From NCBI GenBank assembly GCA_000499405.2, contig HG738139.1:10874616-10938615 (forward strand): a stretch of 64,000 nt of DNA, read 5' to 3'. This DNA comes from Onchocerca volvulus. Taxonomy: Eukaryota > Nematoda > Chromadorea > Rhabditida > Onchocercidae. Positions 13,309-24,569 of this stretch are shown piece by piece. The translations under genes were made by a program, and so were the position numbers. The notes below the pieces were generated by a model. That model searched no databases. It saw nothing but the letters and a program-made list of their open reading frames with translations, and was not told the origin of the DNA. Every line of letters begins with the position of its first letter. Positions within the stretch are counted from its first letter, which is position 1.

Positions 13309-13515
13309 TTAATTGCAAGCTCATCATAATGAAAATAAAAATTATGCAACAAATGGATCATATATATTCCATGACAATCAAATATTATCATTCAAAATGA
13401 CGGACGCAAAGATGCACTTAACAAGAAGGATTCAAGATTTTATTCAACCAATTATCAAATTAATCCAAATTATTTGTATTCCTATAATGATAAAGATTAT
13501 GCATTTCGATTAATT
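13309..13515 (+). pseudogene. Possible broken coding fragment (polar, Asn/Tyr-rich)
   Basis: After TTGCAAG (a possible acceptor at about 13309), one frame reads a polar Asn/His-rich peptide (HHNENKNYATNGSYIFHDNQ). From about 13396 a different frame reads an Asn/Tyr/Asp-rich peptide (DSRFYSTNYQINPNYLYSYN) to a TAG at about 13516-13518. Two adjacent stretches of similar composition in different frames suggest a frameshifted exon. No family is recognised and chance is a real alternative. Confidence 0.2.
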
Positions 13516-14049
13516 TAGCTAAACTGTGTGAATATCTATGACATATCATTAAAATTTGTAAATTGTGATTAATTTTAATCAATTCTGCAACTTAATGATG
13601 TATCCATGATTCAGAATAACAAAAATTGACATATCAACGATTTGCTATTTAGTTGATTGTCCTGAACTAATAATATTGTACAAATCATGAAATGAGAAGG
13701 AAAACATTCAAAAATAGATGAAAATATATTTGCTTAACTGTTCGGTTAATAGAATTTATTTACTACGATAATCGTAATTTGAAAAAAGCTATCGCACAAT
13801 TTAGTTTTTCGGCGTTTGATGATAACAATGTTGTAAAAAGCATAAACAAACATAATTTCACACTAATACAACTGATAAAATAGTACCTTCTTGATGAGAT
13901 AATATTACGAGAAAAGTTCTCTTCTCGTTGGATAATGAAAATGAGATTGTTGAACATATAAGTACTGAATTTTCTCTTCATAAGTCTTTTATAGAATACA
14001 ATTCAACTTCTCTCTATTTTCATTAAATCTGTCCAACTGCCCCGAACAA

Positions 14050-16122
14050 ATGGCTATTATTTATTATATAATTATCTTTACTTTCGTATTTATTGGAAGC
14101 TTAAAATCAGGTTAATTAATTTTCAATACTAAATTTTTTTTGACCAAGACAGACTACAATATTTTCAAGTGTGAGATTTTTCTATAATATCAACAAAACT
14201 GTTGAGATCGAAAAATTTCTTATCAAATTTCTTGACTTAAGTTTCATTTCATCCAACTTCTTAAGTCTAATTCAGATTGTGTGAACGGAACTTCAAATGG
14301 ATGCAGTCCAGGTGAAATATGCTACCAAACGCAATGTTATCCAAGTTATGGACGTAAGTTCACGACATTTCATAAAAAATTAAACTGCGAGTCAGGAAAA
14401 TAATGAAAAAAAAAAATTGAAAAATAATTGTGTTAACAGCAAAATGCATTTGAAAAATATTCGCAATTTAAAATGAAGTTGGAATAAACCAGAATGACTG
14501 TAAATGATGAACTGTTCAGTGAATAAATAACAAAGTCAAACATATGCATTATAATTCAATATATTTCAATTAAATTAAATTTTAAAAAATCTTCAAAACT
14601 TTCAGCCTGTGCTAATGGGATATGTGAACAAAATTTAGTATGTATAGCTGATCATTGTTTGAACTTGTTCACAATTACTACTGCACAGAGTATGTTTTAT
14701 TTGTTATAAATTTGTTAACATATTATATTTATTACAAAAATGAATAATTTTTTATTGCAAACTAGTTTTCGTTTTAAAAAATGATAATAGCAATAGGATA
14801 ATGACATTACAATTGATTATTGGTAATTAGAAGATATGCTAATCTTGACTTTTACATGATGTTGACATGTCTGTTCGACCTGAATATATGTTTTTGATCT
14901 GCACATTTTTTCTCAAATTAAGCAATATTTTCCTCTTTTATGCAGTAATGATTTTTTAATTTTTCATTTGAATTTCGTTTATATTGGTTAAAGTGAACCT
15001 TTAGTTGAACATCTATGTTCTTCGGCCGTACAGTAATGCTTACAAATGATTTGATATACTGTCACCATATCAGGCTTTTACATCAGATGGTTGTTACTGT
15101 AGCAACAAGATTAAGCAAGCAGTTCCTCTCTTCTATTCTTCAAACTTCTTGCTGGATAAAAAAGTCAAACGTTATCAAGTAGTAATTAAAAAATAAGAGA
15201 GCAAATATCATATTGATGATCGAAAAAAAATTAAAGATGAAATATATGGATAGACAAGTTATGAATGAAATTTATAAATATCTTCTTTCCAATCAAATAA
15301 TACCAATAGAAATAATAAAAATAAAACTGCAAAATTAACATGCTGAAAATTTATTAATAAACAGATATAAAGGTGAATCTCTCAAAAAAGTTACAGCTAA
15401 AAATATGCCAAGTGTAAACAAGCATGCCAATAGTTAAACAGAGTAAAATAGTATAAAGAGTAGAAGATAATAAAGAAGTAATATTATGTTTAATAAAGAA
15501 ATGATCTTAGATTTATGTTTTCTTTTTTTTTTTTTCAAGAGCATCTTTAATTTTAATGGTAAATTCCAATTCTGTTCAAATCCTATTAATTCAATGTTAA
15601 ATTAGAACAAACAAATTTCAGTTATAACAACAACAACAAAATTAAGTTCAGAAACGACAATGCCACCATGTTTGGATAATAGTGCATCAGGCCATTTTAG
15701 TGATTGTCGACTGCGAGCATATCTTTGCAACAATCCTCGATATTACAATTTAATGACACAACAATGCCCACGCACGTGTAATCGTTGCCCGGGCACTGAT
15801 TTTACTGCGCAACCACCAATACCAGGTAAATTTCATTTTTGAAAATATTGCATAAAATAAGCTATTTTAATAAACAAACGTAAGACAAAATAAAAGCAAT
15901 CAACTATTTATCTTTCTAACTGAACAGCAAAGTATATTTTTGAAGTGTTCTCTTCTCATTTTTCTCTTCAATAAATGACATTTTGCTATTATAACAGGTT
16001 GTTTCGATCGATCTGAAGCTAATGGTAAATCGAATTGTGCTTCTCTTGCACATTTGTGTTGGAATCTATTATACATTAACCTCATGAAACAACAATGCCC
16101 ACGAACATGTAAATTTTGTTAA
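14050..16122 (+). CDS. Secreted cysteine-rich protein with two C-terminal ShKT domains
   Basis: Five exons: 14050-14110, 14276-14353, 14606-14689, 15622-15825, 15998-16122; total 552 nt, 183 aa. Residues 1-19 are a clear signal peptide (MAIIYYIIIFTFVFIGSLKS). Then come two small Cys-rich modules (DCVNGTSNGCSPGEICYQTQ and PCANGICEQNLVCIADHC), a Thr-rich linker, and two six-Cys ShKT domains, each ending CPRTCxxC (CPRTCNRC near residue 137, CPRTCKFC at the C-terminus). The second domain ends exactly at the stop codon. ShKT domains are greatly expanded in nematode secretomes, both free and attached to metallopeptidases or tyrosinases; no enzyme domain is present here. The likely role is extracellular, with target unknown. 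Each module sits in its own exon, consistent with exon-shuffled assembly. Tyrosine and arginine are present in the first ShKT core, but channel activity cannot be inferred. Confidence 0.9.
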
Positions 16123-17083
16123 AATGGCATCAATAACGATAGTATCACTAAGAAAGCAAACATCCTACTGATAAATAACTTATTTAAGAATAATAAGCTG
16201 CATTCTTGTTTCTTTTTTCCATTCATTATTATGTGTTTTGATCAAATTATACGATGCAAAGATTAAAAAAAAAAAATTTTTTTTGAGCCTAAAATAAAAT
16301 GACTAAATAAAAAAAAAAAAAACAAGCGAAAAAATATTCAAATTTGAACAATGACCAATACCGAAATCGAAAATTTAAAAAACGAACTACTGCAGACAAA
16401 TTATATTTTCAAAAAGAATAAGACTGAAATTTGTCATAGTTATTATAAATCAATTTGAAATAAAATCAAACTGAAAAAATAAGTTGAAGTAGCTGAAAAA
16501 CTAAACAAATTACAATATAATAAAGGTAACGCTAAAACTGCTCGAAATACTGCACTGATTATTTATCAAATAAAATCGATTAGGAAAGAAATGCAATATG
16601 AAAAAATAAAATAATTTTTAATCAGTAAAAAAAAAAACTTCTAATTTAAATCACTTGAAAAAGCAACAAAATCAAATAATAATTTAAAATAAAACCAGTC
16701 AAAGCAAAACAAAAATTCCATTTCAAACGTATTAAAAATCACACACAAAAAAAGAATTAACGAATTCCAATAAAAAAAAGATTATGAAATGCCGGAGAAG
16801 CGATATTAACAGAAGGAAAAAACTGATAATAATTAATGAATCAAAAAAACTAATAATCATTATGCATAAAAGAGTAAAAAATAAACTAAAATTCGGAAAA
16901 TGTAATTAAATAAAAATATCTGAAAATGATTATTAGAGATAAAAGGGCCCAAGCAATTATCATTGTTTCTTCTTCCAATTTTATTTCTTTTCTTTTCTCT
17001 CCAATTTTTAATTTTTTTCTTCATTTTGTTTATTTTTTTCCGCATTTTTCTCACTTTAACAAATGCCACAATTAAAACTGAAA
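16123..17083. other. AT-rich intergenic sequence
   Basis: Extremely A-rich on the + strand, with many AAAATAAA-like strings; AATAAA-like polyadenylation signals for the ShKT gene occur at about 16292-16310. No coding exon was seen; long Lys/Asn/Ile-rich frames here are composition artefacts. Confidence 0.6.
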
Positions 17084-17251
17084 TATTCGTTGATTTATAA
17101 ATTGATCCAAAAATTATATGTATAATTTTGTTTTTAAAATTTCGATATTTGTCCTCGCCATTGTTAGTTGTTATATAAGACAAATATTCTGTATAAAATA
17201 TTTTGATAATATTAGATCATTGTTAATTTAAAAGAGAAAAAAAAATACTCG
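17084..17251 (+). repeat. Left arm of a long-range inverted repeat
   Basis: About 168 bp that matches the reverse complement of 31549-31724. Examples: TTGATTTATAAATTGATCC here and GGATCAATTTATAAATCAA there; AATATTAGATCATTGTTAAT here and ATTAACAATGATCTAATATT there. By-eye identity is about 90%. The pair brackets the duplicated receptor block. It may be a dispersed repeat inserted twice in opposite orientation, or arms of one large element. Confidence 0.8.
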
Positions 17252-17339
17252 CAAAAAAATTATTTTGACAAAATTCAACTCTATTGAAAGAAGCCGAAAG
17301 ATGATTTATTATAAGCAAGAAATATCAAAACTCAAGAAG

Positions 17340-17820
17340 CACGAAAACAGTTTCAAATAGACCAACAAGAATAAACATATTTACCACCAAAACAATAAAC
17401 AGAAATTTAAATATGTTTCCCGCCAGAACGACATGTTTACCGCCAAAATGCTCCTATCAACAGGTAAACAAAGCGAGGTCCAACAAGCATGATGTGACAA
17501 ATTGGAGATCAGGAAAGAAAGAGGACCCCCGAAAGGATATATAAGGCTCGGCTTATGGAGAAGAGGAAATCTTGTACAAGAAGTTTCCGAAAGAAGTGTT
17601 CTCTCGAATTCGACAAGAGCAGTTTTTCTACAGCTTTCAACTCAGTTCAGTTCGATAATTCAACAACGACCACAATCAACGCTTCATCAGCAGCAAATTC
17701 GACAATCCCAGTCGATAGAGCGATAAATCAGCAAAAGATCAGTGCTTTTGTTGACCTAATGGAGTCACAACGAAGATTTCCAGTCCAAATTATAAAATAA
17801 TCAGAAGTATTTCTCAACAA
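17340..17820 (+). mobile_element. Possible LTR or retroelement fragment with its own TATA box
   Basis: Base composition is more balanced than the surroundings. Features are repeated TGTTTxCCGCC strings (about 17414 and 17434), a strong TATATAA box at about 17538-17544, then a segment containing TTCTCTCGAATTCGACAAGAG about 60 bp downstream, resembling the R region of retroelement LTRs. An open frame from 17555 encodes a short Ser/Asn/Thr-rich peptide ending RRFPVQIIK. No reverse transcriptase, integrase or second LTR is present in the window. It lies at the left edge of the duplicated block. It could instead be a short gene or promoter. Confidence 0.3.
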
Positions 17821-18137
17821 CTCATAAATATTTCTGGTTGATGATTTGATTTTGACCGACAATGAGAATATTCACTCTAAGTACCAGTAAATTCCTTATA
17901 TTTCTGTACGAATTTCATAATCTTTCACATTTGAATTAAAGTTGATATTGACATAAATTATTACCAGAAATATTTTTGCTCAACTCTTATAGCATTATAA
18001 CTGTTGTAAATATGTAAATATAGAGAAGACTCATGCGCGTGAAGAAATTTTTACACGTCAATAGCTTCACGTTTGTTTAATATGCAAGAAAAAGATGTTC
18101 AAGAAATGGTATTTATAATGAGTTGAATAAATTTTAG

Positions 18138-18999
18138 TTTTCTTGGCTTTGTTTATTGCATCTTAGAATTGCTGTTTCCGATATTTCGGATAAAATGCAT
18201 CTTGTATATTCACTGTTTCATTCGATGTTGATATAATGGTTAAATTTTACAACTTTTTGTTCATCGATTTCATTGCTAATATTAGTACTTATTCCAGCTT
18301 GCAGAAAATTAATCTAAAAGTACAGGAAGGAACAGTAATTTACGGTAATATCGTCAAATTCTCATCTCCCAACATTGGTAAATTCTAGTGATGGACTAAA
18401 TCTTCAAATCAATTAATTATTTCTACAGACATCTGTTGAAATTTACAAATTTAAACTGGCGGAGTAAATGCTATTCATGTTCGAAAATTACGACGGAAAC
18501 GATTACTTTCATTCGTTATTTACAGTTACGCCAATGAAGTCGTTATTCTGCTCCGTTTTTGTGAATTTTTTAACAGCTTAAGCAATTATTGCACGATTTA
18601 TTACTTCGAGATGGCACTGTGTCATTGTATGTTTTCTGAATTCAGTAATATTTCATAAAGAAATCGAAATCAAAGAAAATCAATGCGATGATATGCATAA
18701 AACTATTGCAGTTGCTTCTTCGGTATCAGTAATTTACATTTATATTCGATATCAAATTAAGGGGAATGTGTTCTACGATAATATGACTACAAATGATTCA
18801 CATTTTCTATGAGGTAAATAAATCTATGTTATTGCAGTATCTTCCCATCCACTGTACATTCAAGAACTTTTCTTGCCCCAATAAATTGTCCAGTTCTGTT
18901 TTGTTCCGGTCAAATTCAATTGCTATTGGTCTAAGTATCATTGTTGACCTTGAACCATATCGTCATGCAGTTCTTTCAATGCTCCAAAAACAAAACTAA
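18138..18999 (+). pseudogene. Truncated 7TM receptor remnant (copy A)
   Basis: Only the 3' half of a receptor gene related to the one at 20142-22514. Supports: an exon ending ATA ATG followed by GTTAAATTTTAC, matching the exon-4 end (ATG, GTAAAATTTCAC) of the complete gene; a stretch readable as VASSVSVIYIYIRYQI; and a final exon (acceptor TTGCAG at about 18832-18837) that ends LEPYRHAVLSMLQKQN then TAA, parallel to [16 protein letters not shown] of the complete gene. Damage: an in-frame TAA in the exon-4 equivalent (TTC GGA TAA, where copy B has TTC GAA TAT) and an extra A in ACAAATGATTC, a frameshift relative to copy B. The 5' exons lie outside the duplicated unit and are absent. Confidence 0.65.
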
Positions 19000-19574
19000 T
19001 CATCGATTGCAAAGGTTCAGCCAATAAATGCGATGAATGTTGCAAATATTAAACCAATAAATGCTGTGAATTAGCGTCAATAATATTGCAGTGTTAATCC
19101 ATAATAAAATCAAATGTAAAAACCAACAAGTATCTTTGTGTTTAATTTCATTTTAGTTTCTGATTTGATAAATAAAATGATTATGTCACAAATGATATTC
19201 TCTCCATCTTCTGTTTCGCATTGAATTAATGTGACAATATTTTTTAAAAATGAAATTCTAAAATGAGTGTTTAGATGAATAAAATAGTTTCAAAATTCTT
19301 TTCCAGTATGATTTTTATCATTGAATTCAAATCTGTTTCATAGCCGGAAACATTTAGCCTAACGCAGCATTGCTATCCATCTGCTCTATACTAAATTATT
19401 TTTTATGTCAGTAATTCCGTCAAAAATAATTTTCTTTCATTTTTAGAATATGAAATGTGAAGAATGCAAGGATCTGCCAGCAGTGCTTCATCGTGTGACA
19501 ATTTTAGCGATATTTCAAACACTTTTGACAAAATTGACCAGCTTCTCTCTCTATTCATATGTTTTTTCCTTTCA

Positions 19575-19575
19575 N
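19575..19575. other. Single ambiguous base (N) at a likely assembly join
   Basis: CTTTCA-N-ACATTTCAAG. In copy B, CTTTTCA (ending at 26040) and ACATTTCAAG (starting at 27321) are separated by 1280 bp. The N therefore marks precisely the edge of a 1.28 kb difference between copies. Confidence 0.9.
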
Positions 19576-20141
19576 ACATTTCAAGTTTCATGCTGATTAA
19601 TGAAGTTTCACAATAAGTTCATTGATATCTTGTCGAGCGATAAATAATCCTAAGAAGGCAGAATAATAACTTCAGTAATATCTGATTAAGAAGTACTTAA
19701 TTGAGATATTACTACCATTATTATTGCAATAAGTAGTTCTCTCATATCATCATTCAACATGTTGCAGATATACTAGGGATAGATATTTTATGATAGTGAT
19801 AAAATAAGATTACAATATTTGCTTTCAAACTAAATTCGAGTTTTTACGCTGAATTGAATATTGAAGTTTGAACAATATGCTGAAAATAAAGAAATAATTC
19901 GAATTCAAATTTTTTGTTAGATGCCTATTTTGAGTTATGAGGAAAAGCAATTTATTTTTGATTTTTTTCCAAACTTCCGCAGACATATCACTTATGTTTA
20001 TCTCTTTGATCATTCCGACTTCATTGATTTGCCTAGCTGATCAGAACAAAAGCCACATACATCTATATTAAATAGGAGATTACGTGATATTTCAATTTGA
20101 CTACCTTTCTGATAATAAAATAAGTTACGTTTTTCAGCGAA

Positions 20142-22514
20142 ATGAATGACACCTTTAATCTTAATGGCAGTAACTACTTCAATGGCACTGATAGTTCGGA
20201 CGATCCTATATGCGCAGGCCAGGGTCTATATTGCCGTAAGTTAATAACTACAATCCAACTTTGATGAGTAATGTCCATATGTGGTGAATTCTTGAACAAA
20301 ATATTTGAGAATTCGAAAATTCATAATTTTGCTCGAAAAGATGTCAAATCGATTTAAGAAAAATTTACCATGTAATATAACAGATTAACATTTTTAAATT
20401 CAAGATTCAGTATAATTATATCATTATCAGCACTGCTTTCATAAAGCAAATTTGATATTCTGATGCAACTTGATTTCTAATATCATGAAACATAAATGAA
20501 AATAGAAGGATTTTCTGTCTGACAGAATTATAATGGCATGTTTTCTAGCACATCTGTATACCACGGGAGATTTAATAGTGTACATTACAACGATTAGCAA
20601 CTTCATCTTTATTCCTTTCATATTATATTTAACATTTGCGAAAGTGAAAGATGGTTTTTTCAAGTATTTCACACTGAATATAATATTCACGTGTGTCACG
20701 TCAGCTATTGTTGCTTTCATAGGCGATATAATTTTCATCACAATTCATTATCGTTCCTATTTTCATTTGTGAGTTTTGTTCAAATTTAAAAAAACATTCT
20801 TACCGCATACATTATTATTGATAAAATTGCTTTATAATGTTACATTCTTCGTCCGTTGTATTACAAATAGCCTGCTTGAATTAGGAATTTCTTAATGAAA
20901 TTTCAATAATATTGCGAATTCCAACATTGCGATAATTTTCGAGTGTTTAATGAAATAAGAAGAAATCGCTGTATTTTTAGTTTTTATATTCTAAGATGGG
21001 CAGCACGATATATCTTTCTTGCATTCATGTGGTTTCATGCTTTAATGCTTTATGCAGCTATAGTTTCTTACTTACCTTACGTGAAACCTATTTATTTTGC
21101 AAATAAATTTGCGAAAAAGTGAGTTCATTTTATTACTCTTCAAATCTTCTACTTACATTTGATTGATAACTTCACGACTTCATAATATGTCTATTGACTT
21201 AACGCATGGTTTTAAAATCGTGAAGATACAATTTCAATATTCAAATAAGATAAGAAATATGTCAATAGTCGATTTCTGGAAAAATGCTAATTCGTTTCTT
21301 TTTTTTCTTTCTACGTATAATTTTGACTTGAGCAAAAATCATTGTTCTTTTTGTTTCCATCCTTCTTTTCTATTTTTTTTTCAGAAGTCAGATACCGTAT
21401 TATGCTATGTTGCATATTTCGATACTTCTTTGGGGTAGTTTTGCGGTCCTAACGGATTTCGAATATGGAAATTCTATACCATATCTATTGACTCATATTA
21501 CTTTGTTTATCGCATCGTCCACTGTTGCTCTAATGGTAAAATTTCACAAAATCTGAAATTTTAAAGATTCTAAATCATCTTTTATTGGAATCAGTTATTC
21601 TGGTATTAATCATCACAACTCAATGCAAAAGCATATGAGGAAATGATTTTCATGGGAACCATGCCAAAAAGAAAAAATAATTCCATTTTAACTTTCACTG
21701 ATCATACACTTCGTCCAACATTCGAGAGGAATTAAGACTTGTGATGGAAAGAGAACTTTAAATGAGACAATCATTGTTGCAGGGAACGATTAAAATCAGT
21801 AAATATAAACCGCTTGGGGGTAATGCCATCCAAGTTTCAAAATTTCAACAGAAACGTTTGTATTCATTTGTTATATATACTTTTTCCATTGAAGTCATTA
21901 GTTTGCCAACGTTTGGTAAGTTTTCATCGTTTGGCCATTCTAATATCAATTCGAGTCAATTAGTGATAGAGAAAACTTTTCACAACACTGATGCATTTTA
22001 TCGCGCTTATAATCTCTACTAGAATTTCTGCCATAGATTCTTTCAATCCTCTTCAAATTCCAACCGAAAATAAAAGCACAAAATCAATATTCCTACTGCT
22101 GAAGCAGGAGTCGCATGCAAGTAAAATTAAAGCTTAATATCTTAAATCCATGATGACAGATTTCTATCAAATTTTGGTACTCAAAAGTAAAATATTGATA
22201 AACTTAATAGAAGCATATTTCAGTTTATTCATGCAAACAGATTATTTGTATGTTTACTGGTTGTGAAGGCAATTTGGCTGCGAATAAGTTCATATATGTG
22301 CTCGGTACAGTGAGTTTTTCTTTTCGTCAGGTAATCAATTAAGAAATTACTTGCTTATTTCATCATTGATTATCTTTTGTTATTTGTAGTGTGAATTTTT
22401 CCTGATGAAATTTTCACTTAATTTTAGGCGCGGTTGATCTTCATTGTTTTGATTACTATTCTCGCATGTGAGCCATTTCGCCGTGCAACCATTTCATTGT
22501 TCATCAGAAAATAG
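20142..22514 (+). CDS. Nematode seven-transmembrane (chemoreceptor-like) protein, copy A
   Basis: Seven exons: 20142-20235, 20549-20768, 20981-21118, 21385-21535, 21783-21915, 22224-22330, 22428-22514; 930 nt, 309 aa, all junctions in frame. The N-terminus is extracellular-looking and Asn-rich, with N-glycosylation sequons ([20 protein letters not shown]) and no signal peptide. Several hydrophobic helices follow: [114 protein letters not shown], and a last one before ACEPFRR. The short length and seven helices fit divergent nematode serpentine receptors, but I cannot assign a named family (no DRY or NPxxY motif seen). A TAG at 22512 replaces a Lys codon present in copy B and removes 18 C-terminal residues. 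ATG 20142 follows a TTTTTCAG acceptor by 4 bases. Confidence 0.75.
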
Positions 22515-23770
22515 TGGACTACGGAAGTCAAATCAATTCAAATGCTAAAAACAAAACAAAATTCTTAAAAATGAAGAAACCAATCGTGCATGAATTTGAA
22601 ACTTATCAAGTTTATAATATTCCGGATTTCGAACTTACACATAAAAATCTGGAACTGCATTACACAAGTTGAATTGGATAATACAAAATTTAGCAAAATG
22701 TATTATAATATTAGATATGATCAAAAATATTTTAAATATAGCTTAATATGGACATTCACTAATCCAATTTCCTTTTTAGTTATTCGCTTTAATTATATCA
22801 AAAAGGAAAAAAAAATGGAATGGAAGCAAAAAAATAAGACAAATATTGAGCATTATGCTATAGAATCCATGAAAAACAATTACATTACAATGAAATCTTC
22901 ATTTTTGTTTCCTTTCTCAAATATTTGTTTAGATCGCTTTATGTTTTGAACCTTTTTTATAAATATTACCCTTTACAACACACTTCATAATCTTTTTCTT
23001 TGAATATAAGTTTTTTTTTTTTTTTTTTTTGTTCCAGAAAACAAACATGCCAAGTTAGTGATAGCTTAAACAATGATATTGTTAATATACGTAATAATCT
23101 TTGTAAACTTTTCAATAAATAATGCCAAAGCATATGATTCAAGTACAGAATCCATGCAAGACAAAAAACAATGAATATTGAAAGATGAAAAAGTGCCCTT
23201 CCATTCTCTTAATCACTTGTTCAAGAAATTTTTTTAATAGAATAATCATTCTTTTTATTAAATTCTGTAAAAGTCACCAAATATATTTATTTTTGCGTTC
23301 CGTTGTAAATTCTATTTGATTGTATCATAATCACAATTCTGTTTTATCATTTTATGCTCTTTAAGTGCGATGTTAATAAAATTTTGGTATTTGTGTAAAT
23401 TTTCCATGCAACAATATATTCCATAATCATATAATGAATGGAATATCCGAGGGTTTTATTGGCATTATTCAACAAATTTATAAATCGGTGAGTACTCTCC
23501 AATTTTAAGCTGAAAAGCCGCAAAACTGCTTTTTAGCATATGCTCAGTGAGGATAAATCATTGAATTTTCAAGCTTCGATTTAAATCATATATTACTTCT
23601 GTTACCAAAACTTTTCTAGCATATTATGTAAAAAACTCCTAACTCTAAATTTAAGTTTTTCATTTTTTAGTTTTCTTGACATTAACTGATTATCATTGAT
23701 TATCGAGAACAATTAGTATAAAGAATTTGTACAAAATAAGCAATGTCTGTTTGCATTATATGGAGGGTAC

Positions 23771-23774
23771 GTGC

Positions 23775-23827
<53 letters not shown>

Positions 23828-23850
23828 TATGCGTGTGTATGTGTGTGTTG
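23771..23850. repeat. (GT)n microsatellite, copy A
   Basis: Imperfect GT run interrupted by GTGC and GTACGTATGC, located about 140 bp before the end of copy A. The corresponding run is at 31328-31411 in copy B. Confidence 0.95.
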
Positions 23851-23991
23851 CGGAATAGAACTGAAATAATTTCCTCCTTGGCTTTTACCTCTTCAGTGAT
23901 CCATTTCAGTCCATTTCGTTTGTTGAATTCTTTAAGCCATCCATCCATTCCTATTTCATAAATTTTTTAATAGAAACTGAATCGGCAAGCG

Positions 23992-24403
23992 ATCTACACA
24001 TATATAGACAAGGACAATGTGCTGATATTTTTGAAGAAATATATGATTACTAGCCGTATCCGACCATGCGGAACATTGCCGGGCACTGCTGGATGCTATA
24101 TAAATAAAAGGCTAGTATTCGTTTGTTCAAAATCATAAATCTCCGAAATTTCTTGAACAGACGCCTTATCTATATTAGTTCAAAATCTGAGATCTCCGAA
24201 AGTTCTCACCTATTGCTTTGAAATTTTGACACACGTTGCATTCGAACACGCACATGTTTTTAAATATTCGTCGATTGATGTGAAATTTTCAAACGCGTTG
24301 GCAACCAGCACCATTCCACATGTGTATGGTTGCCAATTTACCACCATCTTCTGCTGACCTTCTTTTGTATGAAGAATATCCATCTTTTCCTATAGTTGTG
24401 TTA
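23992..24403 (+). mobile_element. Spacer between the duplicated copies, possible retroelement 3' fragment
   Basis: About 410 bp not shared by the two copies. It contains ATTACTAGCCGTATCCGACC at about 24049, followed by CATGCGGAACATTGCCGGGC. This resembles the style of degenerate tails left by non-LTR (RTE-like) elements in invertebrates. Two short related strings, TTCAAAATC(A/T)(A/G)A followed by TCTCCGAAA, occur at about 24126 and 24179. No coding domain is visible. The assignment is by resemblance only. Confidence 0.25.
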
Positions 24404-24569
24404 TATTTTTGCTCAACTCTTACAGCATTATAACTGTTGTAAATATGTAAATATAGAGAAGACTCATGCGCGTGAAGAAATTTCCACACGTCAATAGCTT
24501 CACGTTTGCTAACATGCAAGGAAAAGATGTTCAAGAAATGGTATTTATAGTGAGTTGAATAAATTTTTG

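Larger units (their letters stand above)
17971..23991 (+). repeat. Segmental tandem duplication, copy A (about 6.0 kb)
   Basis: Collinear with 24404-31551. Similarity starts at TATTTTTGCTCAACTCTTA and ends at AAACTGAATCGGCAAGCGAT. It contains a truncated receptor pseudogene, one complete 7TM receptor gene and a terminal GT microsatellite. Exons and introns alike are similar (roughly 85-95% by eye). It lacks the 1.28 kb found at 26041-27320 in copy B, at the position of the N at 19575. Confidence 0.9.

Noticed and set aside
16860..17183. 107-codon minus-strand frame rich in Lys, Asn and Ile
   Set aside because: Lies in A/T-run sequence, overlaps the inverted-repeat arm and has no splice or family support.
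22590..22949. 119-codon plus-strand frame downstream of receptor copy A
   Set aside because: The equivalent region in copy B has stops and gaps, so the frame is not conserved between duplicates; probably 3' UTR and intergenic sequence.
23700..23961. Long Thr-His or Cys-Val repeat peptides in both directions
   Set aside because: Translations of the GT/CA microsatellite; the same occurs at 31317-31524.
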